NCBI GenBank assembly: GCA_963752495.1
Contig: CAVVYJ010000005.1
Location: forward strand, 186,001-250,000
Source of the DNA: CAVVYJ01 sp963752495
Lineage (GTDB): Bacteria > Pseudomonadota > Gammaproteobacteria > Burkholderiales > Methylophilaceae
Direction of reading: 5' to 3'
DNA length: 64,000 nucleotides
Position 1 is the first letter of the stretch, and each line of letters begins with the position of its first letter. The position numbers and the translations under genes are program-made. Below the pieces are notes generated by a model, which saw only the letters and a list, made by a program, of their open reading frames with translations, ran no database searches and was not told the origin of the DNA. This document shows positions 47,716-59,182 of this stretch, one piece after another.

Positions 47716-50227
47716 ATGGGACATATCGCATTAAATATAGGCTTAGAAAGCAGCACATTTGTTTGGCCTAAACCGCCTTATTTTTCTTTTGTGCCCGATG
47801 CAGATAAACCGGCACTGGAAAGATGTATTGTTGAGCCAATCAGCGGCAGAGCGCACGCGGGTCATCTGATTCGATTTTCACCTGAAGAGTCGCGTATTTT
47901 ACTTCAGCCAGTAAGTAGCAATGTTCACCAAATTATCACCTTTGACAAAATTAAAAGTTTGCAACTTTTATGGCCAACCAAGTTTACTTCTGAACAAAAC
48001 TTTCTGGAAGCGCGTGCGCAGGAAGTCTTCCCGCCCACTGAAAAACAAGTCTATACGATTGAGTATATTGATGGCACTAGCGTAACTGGCAACACTTTAG
48101 GTCATGTAAACACAGAGGCCGGTCTTTATATTTATCCAGTATTAGAAAATAACGATGCCGTGGAGCGCCACTTTATACCGCATCACGCAATCAAAAACTA
48201 TCAGGTTGGACTGCAGATTGGTGAAATATTAATCGAAGAAAAACTTGTATCTGCCGGTGATATTGAGAATGCTTTGGAGCACCAAAAGAGTTTGCGCTCT
48301 AAACGCATTGGCGATTATTTAAATGAAAATCAGATTCTTACCTCTGATGAGTTGCATCAAGCCATTACCCACCAAGAAAAGCAACCTGTACTAAAACTTG
48401 GCGAAGCCTTAAAAGAACTCAATTTACTAACTGACTCGCAATTAGAAGAGGCGCTCAACAAACAAAAGCAAAATCGTAATTTACGCTTAGGCCAAATCCT
48501 CATAGAGATGGGTATTGTGGATGAGCGCACTTTAAAAGGCACGCTCGCTAAAAAACTTGGCATTCCTTATGTCAGCCTATCCAAATTTAATTTCGACCCC
48601 AACGCAATTCGCTTAGTAAACGCTGCTCTTGCTAAAAAATACACATTGATGCCGTTGTGCCTGCACGAGGGCATGCTAGTGGTGGCCTTAGAAGACCCTA
48701 TGAACATCAAAGCGATTGATGAGTTGCGGTTTGTTACGCAGCTTAAAATTCTGCCTGCCATGGCATCACATGAGGACATCATGCAGGCATATAGCAGCTA
48801 CTATAATCAATCACAAAATTTTTCTAACGATGAGTTTAGCTCAACATTGCAAAATGCAGATGGCACTATTGAGTTTGATTTTAATGCAGGCGCATCCCAA
48901 GCTGACGCAGGTAACGAAGCCGGAATCAATGACCTAGCGAACAAATTGTTTGATGAAGATAAGGATAACGCAAAGACTAAAGAGCTGACTAGCGAACCAA
49001 TAGCAGAATCTGATAACACCCTTGTACAACTCGTAAACAAGATGATTATTGATGCCTACAAAGAGGGTGTGTCTGACATCCACATTGAAACTTATCCGGA
49101 CAAGAAAAATACTGTCGTACGCTTTCGCAAAGATGGTTCACTGACACCTTATCTTGAGATTCCTGCAAACTTTCGCAATGCATTGATTTCACGTATTAAA
49201 ATTATGTCTCAGCTGGATATTTCGGAGCGGCGCAAACCACAAGATGGCAAACTTGATTTTCAGCAATTCGGCAATGCAAAGGTTGAGCTAAGGGTTGCAA
49301 CCGTACCTACATCTAACGGCCTAGAAGACATCGTAATGCGTGTGCTAGCTGCCAGCAAACCTGTGCCAATGGGTAAATTAGGTCTATCTGCGAATTCGCT
49401 TAAAAAACTGCAGGGATTAGCGACACATTCCTACGGCTTAATTCTGGTTTGTGGGCCTACAGGATCAGGAAAAACGACTACGCTGCATTCGCTTTTGGGG
49501 CATATCAACACGCCAGAGCGTAAAATATGGACAGCGGAAGACCCTGTTGAAATTACACAAGCGGGACTGAGGCAAGTGCAAGTAAATGCCAAAATTGGCT
49601 GGACGTTTGCGCAAGCTATGCGTAGCTTTCTGCGTGCGGATCCCGATGTGATTATGGTGGGCGAGATGCGTGATGAAGAAACCACCAAGATTGGTATCGA
49701 GGCTTCGCTCACAGGTCACCTTGTGCTTTCTACACTGCACACCAACAGCGCACCCGAGAGTATCGTTCGTATGCTGGATTTAGGGATGGATCCTTTTAAT
49801 TTTGCCGATGCCTTGTTGGGAATTTTAGCGCAACGTCTTGCAAAATCACTTTGCCCGGAATGTAAGGAAGCTTACTCACCCGACGAGGCTGAAATAGAGG
49901 CGCTGGCAGCTGAATATGTAAACAATACAGAATTAGATGCGGCGAATGTACTTGATGGCTGGAAGAAGCAGCACACTACAATTTACTTTATACAAAGCCA
50001 AAGGTTGCAAACATTGCAGCAATACTGGCTACCGCGGCCGTTTAGGTTTGTATGAGCTGATGACTGTCACACCCAACTTGAGACACAAAATTCAAAAACG
50101 TTCTCTGGTGAGTGAGATTACAAACCAAGCTCTGGCCGACGGCATGGTCACGCTCAAACAAGATGGAATTAATAAAGTAATGCAAGGGCTAACGGACATT
50201 TCTCAGGTTCGTGCGGTTTGCTCATAA
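47716..50227 (+). CDS. PilB/GspE-like secretion ATPase with MshEN-like repeats, one frameshift
   Basis: The reconstructed protein is about 836 residues. An unusual N-terminal region (about 1-155) without recognised motif is followed by three repeats of the MshEN type, IGEILIEEKLVSAGDIENAL (about 170-195), KLGEALKELNLLTDSQLEEAL (about 225-250) and RLGQILIEMGIVDERTLKGTL (about 260-285). That repeat type binds c-di-GMP in MshE and related ATPases. The ATPase domain has Walker A GPTGSGKTTT (about 578), Asp box and His box. The zinc tetracysteine starts at SLCPECKEA and, after a frameshift near 49982, completes with GCKHCSNTG. No pilus gene is adjacent. The gene after it makes or degrades c-di-GMP. 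Confidence 0.85.
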
Positions 50228-50285
50228 CTATCTGTTTGAAAGCGATTGATTAACACACCACGACAATAAAATGCGTGTAGAATTA

Positions 50286-50303
50286 AAGCTCAGGGGTGAG
50301 CTT
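50286..50303. repeat. Small inverted repeat upstream of the MASE1 gene
   Basis: AAGCTCA (50286-50292) and TGAGCTT (50297-50303) are a perfect 7-bp inverted repeat with a GGGG loop. It lies 97 bases before the MASE1 gene start. It may be a hairpin in the leader or an operator. Confidence 0.35.
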
Positions 50304-50399
50304 AAGCGATTAGAGTAAATATAAAATAATCCTTAAGTTCTGCAAAAGTTTTGTACTGTAATTAAGCAGTCACGCATACCAAAAAGGTCTTTCTGCAAA

Positions 50400-53300
50400 A
50401 TGATTGATCGGGCTTATTTTCTAAGAACTGCAGGCCTAGCGCTAGCTTATGCGTTAGTCGCCAAACTTACCCTTAGCTTTTACTCTACCTATGACGTCAT
50501 TTCAATCTTCTGGCCGCCCAGCGGAATTGCGCTAGCATCCTTATTAATCGGCGGTAAAAAATATTGGCCTGGCATATTTCTGGGCGCCCTTGCTGGCAAT
50601 GTATGGGCAGGCAACCTATTTGGAACATCTCTCTTAATTGCAGGAGGCAACACCCTTGAGGCATTAGCTGGCTTATGGTTGCTTTCGCGCGTCGTTCGAT
50701 TTAGTCCCAAGTTCTTACATCCTAGAGATTTTCTCTGGCTAGGTTTTTTTGGCGCGTTAACTTCTCTTATTGGCGCAGAATTAGGGGTGGGGGCATTAAC
50801 TATTTCAGGACTTGTCGCCAGGCAGGATTTTGCATCGCATGCATTCCATTGGTGGCAGGGAGATATGCTTGGCATCGTAATATTTACGCCTCTCATTCTC
50901 GTTTGGAAAAATCCCCCTAAAGATTGGTTGCACCGTAGGCGAATCGCTGAAACTGTTTTCTTTTTTACTTTGGCTTTTTTTGCAGGGCAAATTATTTTTT
51001 TAGGCTGGTTCCAAGATTTTTTTGGAGAGACCGCTAGAGGTTACTGGATTTTTCTATTTGTCACGTGGGCTGCAGTACGCTTTGGCCTCCATGGCGCTTT
51101 ACTTATCATCGTAATGACAGCAACACAAATGTTGCTGGGCATGGTGTTGCAGGTAGGTGGTGTTACAAATAATCAAGTCCCTACAGGGCTGCTTAATTTC
51201 TGGCTATATATGTTGGTGCTCACTGTTGTGGGTGTAGCGCTATCGATGCTGCTTGAAAGTCGCAAAAAATCCGAATTAGAAAGAATGACTCAGATACGCT
51301 ATTTGGATGTGATGGGCCGCATCAGTCAAATCGGCGCCACGGCTGCAACCCCAGAAGAGATGCTGGATAAAGTATTAGAGGAAGTTTTAAGTATTTTTGA
51401 CGCTGACCGTGCATGGTTTTTATCACCGTGCGACCCCAACGCATCCTCTTGGAGCGTGCCGATAGAGCGTACTCGACCTGAGTGGCCCGGCGCACTGGCG
51501 CTTGGCAAGATGATGCCGATGGATGCAGAAATCAAAAAACTATTTGAACATGCGCTCAGTACTACTGAATGTATAGAGTATGGCCCAGGCGCAGCCGAAC
51601 AATTCCCTGCAGACGTGGCCATAAAATTTTCGGTTCAATCCGGAATGGGAATTGCGCTCAAGCCAAAATATGGCCATGCATGGCTAATGGGAATTCATCA
51701 TTGCAGAGATGTAAAGTTCCATGATGTAAACGAACAACGCATTTTTAAAGGTATTGCGGAACGCGTATCTGACAGTTTAAGCACTTTCACTGCAATGAAA
51801 ACCCAAAGGGAAAACGAAGAAAGATATTTTGGATTGTTTCAGAATGCGCCCGTTGGGTTATTTCAAACGACGCTCGAAGGAAAAATTCTAGCGACTAATC
51901 CAGCCATGGTAAACATGCTTGGCTATTCTTACTCTGAGAAGCTTCTTAAACAAAATTACTAATATCACGAAAATTTATGTAGACCCCAATCAACGAGCGA
52001 AAATCATTGAAAAGGTACTTGCGCAGGATGAATGGGTTCATGATGAGGTAAAACTTAAGAGTGCAAATAAAGGCATCATTACCGCTAATATTATTCTGCG
52101 CAAGGTGCTTAAACCCGATGGGTCTTTTGCTTATTTGGAAGGTTTCTTTCAAGACATTACAGAGCAAAAAAAATCTGAATCAGTGCTGGCAGAAAATGAA
52201 CAGCGCTTTCGATTTTTAAATGAGCTTAGCGAAGCGACTCTCATATTAGATAACCCGCAAGAGGTCTTAACTACCATCTGCAACCTACTTGGCGCCCATC
52301 TTGGTGTCTCCCGTTGTGCATATGCGGATGTCGAGCTCGATAGCAACCAATGTTATATCCCTTATGATTACTCTAATGGTTGCGAAAGCATGGTTGGCAA
52401 GCACAAGCTCTCTGAATTTGGCCAAAGGCTGTTTCTGTATGCAAGCTGGCCGTACTTTTGTAATGAACAATGTAGCCAAGGAGCTATCTCCACGGACTGG
52501 CCAGAAAATCTTTCAGCTATGTCGATTAATGCGGTTATATGCTGCCCGCTTATTGAAAAATGGCAAACTAAAAGCCTTAATGGCTGTGCATCAAACGACC
52601 GAACGCAATTGGACACAAAGTGAAATCTCGCTGATAGAAGAAGTCGCAGAGCGTTGCTGGTCAATTATCGACCGGTACGTGCCGAAAAAGAACGCAATAA
52701 ACTGGTCGATATTATTGAACGTAGTTTGAATGAAATTGTACTATTTGACGCTAAAACACTTTTGTTTACCTATGCAAATGAAGGTGCGCGCCGCAACTTA
52801 GGTTACACGAATGGATCAGCTTAGCGCGATGACACCTTTAGATATTAAAGTAAATATTGACAAGGCTATGTTTCAACGTATCGTCAAACCACTCATAAAA
52901 CGCTCAAAAAGAACAGATTGTTTTTGAATCTTTACACACGACGCGCTGATGGTACTACTTACCCTGTAGAAATTCACCTGCAACTGACCAACTTACAAGA
53001 TAGCCCACAATTCTTAGCGTTTATTCAAGATATTATCTGAACGAAAAAATGCAGAAGGTCGTATCCAACGCCTATCGAAATTATATAAAGCGCTAAGTGA
53101 GACCAATCAGGCTATCGTCCGCATGCAAGAACAAGAGGAGCTATTTCCGCTTGTTTGTAAATGCGCTGTTGAATTTGGGGGCATGAAACTGGCGTGGATT
53201 GGTCAAATTGATGAGTCTAACGGGATGATTGTGCCAGTATCCAATGTTTGGCGAGTCGCAAGATTATGTTCGAAGTTTACGTATATCTTCTCGCGCCAAT

Positions 53301-55290
53301 GTGCCTGAAGGCCGTGGCCCGGCCGGTATAGCATTGCGCGAAAACAAAACTGTCATTATCAATGACTTTCTTAACGACCCGATGACAGCGCCCTGGCAGG
53401 AATATGCCGCTAAATTCGGCTTGTGTTCAGCCGCTGGTTTCCCTATACAACGTGGTGGAAAGCCTTTCGCTGTGTTTTTTGTTTATCACGAATTACCCAA
53501 TGCTTTTGATGACGAAGTTATTAACCTGCTTCAAGAAATGTCGAATGACATTAGCTTCGCCTTAGATAATTTTGATCGGGAAACGCAGCGCAAAATTGCA
53601 GAAGATGCCCTAATATTAGCAGCTTCAGTCTATGAAAACAGTAGTGAGGCGATGACGATTACTGACCCCGATGGTGTTATTCTTACTGTCAATCCATCAT
53701 TTACTCAAATTACCGGCTATTTGCCAGAAGACGTCATAGGTATAAACTCCAGTATGTTTAGCTCTGGCCGTCATGATGAGGCTTTTTATAAAGCAATGTG
53801 GGAAAGCATCAGATCCACAGGGCGCTGGCAAGGTGAGATTTGGGATCGTCGTAAAGATGGTGGAATTTATCCTACCTGGCTTACCATCAATACCATTTAC
53901 AACGAGGATGGAAGTCCGTATCGACGCATATCGCTTTTCTCTGACACCACTGCATGGAAAGAATCTGAAACACTCATATGGCAACAGGCCAACTTCGATG
54001 TACTTACTGAGCTCCCGAACAGGCAGATGTTCTATGACAGACTGGATCAGGACATCAAAAAAGCACATCGCGCTGAAAAACCGATGGCGCTTATGTTTAT
54101 CGATTTAGATAGATTCAAAGAAATCAACGACACGCTTGGCCACGATATGGGTGATATTTTGCTCAAAGAAGCTGCACAGCGTTTAACCAGCTGTGTGCGC
54201 GAGACTGATACGGTAGCGCGTCTTGGTGGAGATGAGTTCACCGTTATTTTAAGTGATATCGACGATCCAACCAATGTCGAAAGGGTAGCACTTAATATTT
54301 TGAATAAACTGGCAAAGCCTTTTAAACTTAAAGCAGAGTTAGGCTACATCTCTGCAAGCATTGGCATCACAATGTATCCGGAAGATGCTACCGAGCTAGA
54401 TGAACTTATCAAAAATGCAGATCAGGCAATGTATGAAGCCAAAAATCTGGGGCGCAACCGTTACAGTTATTTCACATCTTCGATGCAAAAAAGTGCGCAG
54501 TTCCGCATGCAAATTGCCAATGATTTACGTACCGCGCTTTCAAAGAAACAGTTATTTATTGCCTATCAACCTATCGTGAAATTATCGGATAGATCAATAC
54601 TTAAAGCAGAAGCACTCATTCGCTGGAAGCACCCAAAACTTGGTTTAATCAGCCCTGCTGATTTTATCCCCGTGGCCGAGCATACCGGCCTAATTACCGA
54701 TATTGGTGATTGGGTTTTCCGCGAATCGGCCGCGCAAGTGAAAAGTTGGCAAGAAACCTACGGAAAGCAATTTCAGATTAGTGTTAACGTATCGCCCGTG
54801 CAGATTAACGATAAAAGTAAAAAATTCAAACCGTGGCACAAACAATTAAAAAGTTTTGGATTATCGGGAAAGAGCATCATCGTTGAAATCACAGAAGGCC
54901 TACTACTGGAGGCCAATCTCTCAACCAACGAGAAGTTATTAGAGTACCGCGATGCTGGAATACAAGTGGCGCTGGATGATTTTGGCACAGGCTATTCATC
55001 ATTATCTTATCTTAAGAAATTTGATATCGACTACATTAAAATTGACCAAGCCTTTATCCGAAACCTGAAAGATAGACTCTGGTGACATGGCTTTATGTGA
55101 GGCCATGATAGTGATGGCGCACAAACTAAACATGCTAGTTATTGCGGAAGGCGTGGAAACAACCGAGCAACTCGACATACTCACTAAAATAGGATGTGAC
55201 TACGCACAAGGGTACTTATTCTCGAAACCTGTCGTTGCTGCAGAATTTGAAAAAATACTGAACCCCAGCCGTGCGCTGGTTACTACTTAG
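50400..55290 (+). CDS. Giant MASE1-GAF-PAS-GGDEF-EAL c-di-GMP protein, several frameshifts
   Basis: The span reads as one protein of about 1630 residues. A MASE1 membrane sensor (about 1-290, with FWPPSGIALASLLI) is followed by GAF (about 300-460), PAS (about 475-590), GAF (about 600-740), PAS (about 760-880), GAF (about 900-1030) and PAS (about 1040-1160). It ends with GGDEF (intact LGGDEF near 54225) and EAL (EALIRW near 54610, DDFGTGYSSL near 54975, EGVE near 55147). Frame changes occur near 51955, 52560-52620, 52720, 52815-52920, 53035, 53250 and 55080. Translation across all of them yields continuous domain sequence, so I treat it as one gene with assembly errors. It ends seven bases from the converging motB gene. 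Confidence 0.82.
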
Positions 55291-55297
55291 GTATTTT

Positions 55298-56275
55298 TTA
55301 CTTCTTTTCAATCGAGGCGACTGGTTCTAATTTTGCAGCCACAGGCGGCTCAATAACTGCTTTAGAAAGATTGGCTGCGTCTTCTTTTTTTGTCACTTCC
55401 ACCGCAGATTCATCTTTAATGACATTTTCTTCAGCTTGTTTATTCATAACAATAATGCTGATACGCCGATTAATTGGATTAAACGGATTTTCTTTATCAA
55501 ACAGCGCTGCGGAAGATAGCCCCACCACACGCAATAGTTTCACTTCATCCATCCCACCAGCTACCAGCTCACGGCGCGAAGCATTTGCGCGATCTGCAGA
55601 TAACTCCCAGTTGCTATACGCCTTCTCGCCCGTAGTGTAAGGCGTAGCATCTGTGTGCCCAGAAAGACTAATGCGATTTGGTACGCCATTAAGCATCTCG
55701 CCAATTTCATGCAAAATCTGCTTAGCATAAGGCTGTAATTCAGCTTTGGCAGAGTTAAACATGGGGCGATTCTGTTCATCCACAATGATAATGCGCAAAC
55801 CTTCTGAAGTGATATCCAACAGCAATTGCTTTTTAAATTTGCTTAATGTCGGACTAGCCTCAATGGCCTTTTCTATTTTTGATTTTAGCTCTTCCAGTTT
55901 TGCTTTTTCAGCTTCTTCTAAAGCTTTTTTGGCATCTTTTAAATCAACGTCTTTGCTCTTTTCTTTAGACCCATCCGCAGGTTTCACTTGAAGCTGTGCC
56001 TTGGTAATATCTTTGCCACCACCTTTAATTAACGAATCACTTGCGCCTACCGTCGGACCACCTTGCATCGCGACTTTTAGTGGCATCTTAAAAAACTCAG
56101 CAATGCCTTCTAACTGCCCTTTTGAGGCAGATCCCAGTAACCACATGAGTAAAAAGAAAGCCATCATCGCAGTTACAAAGTCAGCATAGGCGATTTTCCA
56201 TGCGCCGCCGTGATGGCCATGCGCCGCCTTCTTGATTTTTTTTACGATAATCGGTCTGACTGGTTGTTCAGCCAT
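55298..56275 (-). CDS. motB: Flagellar stator protein MotB
   Basis: With MotA it forms the proton-driven stator around the flagellar motor. The 325 residues start with a basic cytoplasmic tail, followed by the membrane helix AYADFVTAMMAFFLLMWLL carrying the proton-binding Asp (residue 32). A charged Lys/Glu linker (about 95-145) precedes the OmpA-like peptidoglycan-binding domain (about 165-280, with SGHTDATPY and NRRISIIV). It is two bases after motA. Confidence 0.95.
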   Translation of the reverse strand: MAEQPVRPIIVKKIKKAAHGHHGGAWKIAYADFVTAMMAFFLLMWLLGSASKGQLEGIAEFFKMPLKVAMQGGPTVGASDSLIKGGGKDITKAQLQVKPADGSKEKSKDVDLKDAKKALEEAEKAKLEELKSKIEKAIEASPTLSKFKKQLLLDITSEGLRIIIVDEQNRPMFNSAKAELQPYAKQILHEIGEMLNGVPNRISLSGHTDATPYTTGEKAYSNWELSADRANASRRELVAGGMDEVKLLRVVGLSSAALFDKENPFNPINRRISIIVMNKQAEENVIKDESAVEVTKKEDAANLSKAVIEPPVAAKLEPVASIEKK

Positions 56276-56277
56276 GG

Positions 56278-57138
56278 CTACTTACCTTTAGCTTGCTTAA
56301 CATGCGCTTCCAGCTCAGCAAAGCCAGGACGCTCAGTTGAATAAAGTATTTTACGGCCAAACTCCACCGCAATCGCTGGTGCATAGCCATTTAAGCTCGC
56401 AAGTAGCGTAACCTTGACTGTTTGAAACATCTTGGTACCTTCTTCAAGCTTTTGCTCTAACAGTCCAGATAGTGGTCCAACAAAGCCGTAAGCCAACAGG
56501 ATGCCTAGAAATGTACCTACCAGCGCATGAGCAATCAAAATACCCAGTTCAGCCGGTGGCAGCGCTACGTTCTCCATCGTATGCACAACGCCCATCACTG
56601 CCGCAACAATACCAAAGGCAGGCAAGCCATCTCCTAATTTTGCAATACAGCTCACAGGAACGTGACCTTCCATATGATGCGTTTCAATTTCGTTATCCAT
56701 CAGATTTTCAACCTGAAATGCATCCATGTTTCCCGAAACCATTAAGCGTAGGTAATCGCAGATAAATTCCACCAAATGATGATCGTGTAAGATTTTTGGA
56801 TACTTGCTGAAAAGCGCACTTGACTCAGGATTTTCAACGTCATTCTCAATTGACATCATGCCGTCTTTACGAATTTTGCTTAATATCTCAAACAGAAGCG
56901 CCAACAAATCCATGTAAAGTGCTTTGTTATATTTGGAGCCTTTGAAAAGCGTAGGCAAGGCTTTCAACGTTGCTTTTACTGCCTTTGCATTATTTCCCAC
57001 CACAAAAGCGCCAAGCGCACCGCCAAAAATCATCAACACTTCTAGTGGCTGCCATAAAGCACCTAAATGCCCGCCTGCCATTGCATATCCACCAAAAATT
57101 GTGGCACATACGACAATGTATCCAATGATAATAAGCAT
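56278..57138 (-). CDS. motA: Flagellar stator protein MotA
   Basis: This is the membrane partner of MotB. The ATG at 57138 gives MLIIIGYIVV, the family N-terminus, and 286 residues. A TTG at 57159 in the same frame is not needed. Conserved segments VVGNNAKAVKATLKALP, PAFGIVAAVMGVVHTM (with a key Pro) and GYAPAIAVEFGRK are present. It has a terminator upstream (57267-57292), so motAB is likely transcribed from its own promoter rather than as part of the flhDC transcript. Confidence 0.95.
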   Translation of the reverse strand: MLIIIGYIVVCATIFGGYAMAGGHLGALWQPLEVLMIFGGALGAFVVGNNAKAVKATLKALPTLFKGSKYNKALYMDLLALLFEILSKIRKDGMMSIENDVENPESSALFSKYPKILHDHHLVEFICDYLRLMVSGNMDAFQVENLMDNEIETHHMEGHVPVSCIAKLGDGLPAFGIVAAVMGVVHTMENVALPPAELGILIAHALVGTFLGILLAYGFVGPLSGLLEQKLEEGTKMFQTVKVTLLASLNGYAPAIAVEFGRKILYSTERPGFAELEAHVKQAKGK

Positions 57139-57266
57139 GATTGATGCGCTCCAAAGCAAGAAACTGTAATGCGTTAAAATTACTATTAGGATAACAAGCG
57201 CTATACAAAATCAATTGGAAGAATAAAGGGATATTTTTAGCGCAATATCATAGATAGACTTACATA

Positions 57267-57292
57267 AAAAAACTGCCAGACAATGCTGGCAA
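57267..57292 (-). terminator. Rho-independent terminator after the methyltransferase gene
   Basis: Read on the minus strand, TGCCAG and CTGGCA form a stem around CATTGT, followed by G and T7 (the A run at 57267-57273 on the plus strand). It ends the flhDC-methyltransferase transcript about 50 bases past its last stop and separates it from motAB. Confidence 0.85.
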
Positions 57293-57341
57293 AAAATGGA
57301 AAATTTTTAAGCTAGCGGCTACCCTTAAAAACCACTAGCTA

Positions 57342-58145
57342 CTAAATTTTCCACACATAAATTGGCCTTTTCCCACTGGCAATACATGAAGTTGGTCTAA
57401 CCCCAGGAATTTCAAACTCGTAGCTGATTAACATACTGCCAGAACGCATTTGTGAACACGCCTTTTCCCATAATGCAGGCATTGCTGCGGGCGACAAATA
57501 GGCGAATACAACATCATATTGCGCAAAATCCAACTCACGATAATCACCCAATTTAAAACTTGCCCTAGAGCCACACAAGTAGGCGCGTAAGGTGCTGATT
57601 AACCAAGGTAAAGGTGCAATTTCTATACCCTCAATTCGACTCTCTTCTCGGGCTTTGGCCATATGCATCGCCATATCGCCAAGGCCACTGCCAATCTCTA
57701 TCATGCGTATCGATTTATTTTGCGGAATAAGCTCGGCGACTTTTTTCCACACGAATGGAAGTGAAGGGAAAAAAGGTACTTGGCTCCGAAAAGTTGTCCA
57801 GAATAAACTCAGGCTGATCAAAAAACCAGCCAAATAAACTTCGTTAGGTACATGCCACATTGACATGCAAAAGAGCGCGATAGGAAAGCAAAAATGAATC
57901 CAGCGCCACCAGTTGTCCATACGAGCAAAAAAACAAAATGCGGTTGCAAAAAACGATTGCAACAAAACTAATGAAATTGCAGAAAAATATTGTGGTGTAA
58001 AAAAATTAACTAGCAAAACAGTAAAAAAAACACAGAATAGTGCAAGGGCTTGAACAAGTACTGCCAATGTAGCTGGAGCAAGACCAACTAGGGGAAAGTT
58101 GGGCACACTCCGCGCTACTTGTTTATTTTTGAGCGTATTATCCAT
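57342..58145 (-). CDS. Membrane-anchored class I SAM-dependent methyltransferase-like protein
   Basis: The 267 residues start with about four hydrophobic helices (roughly 25-48, 55-75, 83-98 and 103-118). A Rossmann methyltransferase domain follows, with motif I MIEIGSGLGDMA (about 148-159) and the acidic residue at the end of the second strand in GIEI (about 174-177). The late part (VVFAYLSPAAMPALWEKA) fits the same fold. It begins nine bases after flhC, so it belongs to the flhDC transcript. A role in flagellar or envelope methylation is possible. It is not the known FliB type by its topology. Confident as a fold, not as a function. Confidence 0.7.
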   Translation of the reverse strand: MDNTLKNKQVARSVPNFPLVGLAPATLAVLVQALALFCVFFTVLLVNFFTPQYFSAISLVLLQSFFATAFCFFARMDNWWRWIHFCFPIALFCMSMWHVPNEVYLAGFLISLSLFWTTFRSQVPFFPSLPFVWKKVAELIPQNKSIRMIEIGSGLGDMAMHMAKAREESRIEGIEIAPLPWLISTLRAYLCGSRASFKLGDYRELDFAQYDVVFAYLSPAAMPALWEKACSQMRSGSMLISYEFEIPGVRPTSCIASGKRPIYVWKI

Positions 58146-58154
58146 ACGCGAGGT

Positions 58155-58724
58155 TTATGCAGCAACTGATACTAATTTATAAGCGAGTTCTTTCGCTTTT
58201 TTGGTTTTGCCTGCACGAGAAGGCACGTGGCATAAATTACACATGTAATTTTGGTTTAAGTCATATGAGTTCACCACAAATTGACCGCCACAGCAGCTAC
58301 AATTCTGCATTTTTAACATCTTGCTATCCACATAGCGAACCAGTGTCCAAGCGCGCGTCATCGATAGTACTGGCTCGTCTTCTGTGTCGTGACCAATTTG
58401 CTGTAAGTACAAGCTGTAGGCTTTAATGATGGCTGTAATATCTTTTACGCCTGCATATTTCAGCAAGTAGTTATAAATGTTTAAAAAGATGGAAGAATGA
58501 ATATTTGGCTGCCAAGTTAAAAACCAATCGGTAGAGAACGGCAACATGCCTTTTGGTGGGGAAACACCTTTAAGCTCTTTATAAAGCTTAATTAAACGCT
58601 CGCGTGATAAACTGGTTTGTGATTCTAATAACTGCAATCTCGCGCCTAATTTAATCAGTTGAATTGCCAGCTGAATTTGTTCAGCTTCAGTCACAACGCT
58701 TTTCTTTACAATTGCTTTTTCCAT
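58155..58724 (-). CDS. flhC: Flagellar master regulator subunit FlhC
   Basis: FlhC forms a hexamer with FlhD that activates flagellar class II promoters. The ATG at 58724 gives 189 residues and has AGGGG at six bases. An ATG one codon earlier is possible. The family core LQLLESQTSLSRERLIKLYKELKG and GMLPFSTDWFLTW are present. The zinc-binding Cys residues are in CSCCGGQF and MCNLC, completing the CxxC pairs. The C-terminal tail is shorter than in E. coli. It follows flhD by 25 bases. Confidence 0.95.
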   Translation of the reverse strand: MEKAIVKKSVVTEAEQIQLAIQLIKLGARLQLLESQTSLSRERLIKLYKELKGVSPPKGMLPFSTDWFLTWQPNIHSSIFLNIYNYLLKYAGVKDITAIIKAYSLYLQQIGHDTEDEPVLSMTRAWTLVRYVDSKMLKMQNCSCCGGQFVVNSYDLNQNYMCNLCHVPSRAGKTKKAKELAYKLVSVAA

Positions 58725-58749
58725 CATATTCCCCTTGTTTACCTTTACC

Positions 58750-59055
58750 TTAAGCAGGTTGTCCTGCCAGTAAAATTGCCGAGTGTGAATTTGCCAATGC
58801 ACGATCTTTTGTGTAATCAGTCAACATATTTAAAATTGCACCATCTTCAAAACGGAAGCGCGCTAACATCATATTGTTGCTGCTTAATTTGAGAATTTGG
58901 AAGTTACTTAATCCTTCGATCAAATCAGCAATATCTGAGCTAATGCCCAAACGGAAAATTGCTGTCGCTTTATCAGCGCGAATCATTTGTTGCGCCAACA
59001 TCAGGTAGTTCAAGTTTGCGTCTTTGATTTCCGACATTATTTCGTTTTCGCTCAT
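58750..59055 (-). CDS. flhD: Flagellar master regulator subunit FlhD
   Basis: The 101-residue partner of FlhC shows the family core of NLNYLMLAQQMIRADKATAIFRLGI (about residues 14-38) and MLARFRF. The ATG at 59055 gives a normal N-terminus. Its leader contains a long hairpin (59183-59219) with a competing alternative stem, and a very AT-rich stretch further upstream. It is the first gene of the flhDC transcript. Confidence 0.93.
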   Translation of the reverse strand: MSENEIMSEIKDANLNYLMLAQQMIRADKATAIFRLGISSDIADLIEGLSNFQILKLSSNNMMLARFRFEDGAILNMLTDYTKDRALANSHSAILLAGQPA

Positions 59056-59182
59056 TTTATTTCCCTCAACTATTCAAAAAGCTTGTTAAAAATATGCTGC
59101 TTGTGTGAGACGTACTTTGAGCTCTTTAATGAATTTCGCCTATTAGGGTTTGTCGGTTTTTTGTGTAAGACACGCAGACGCG

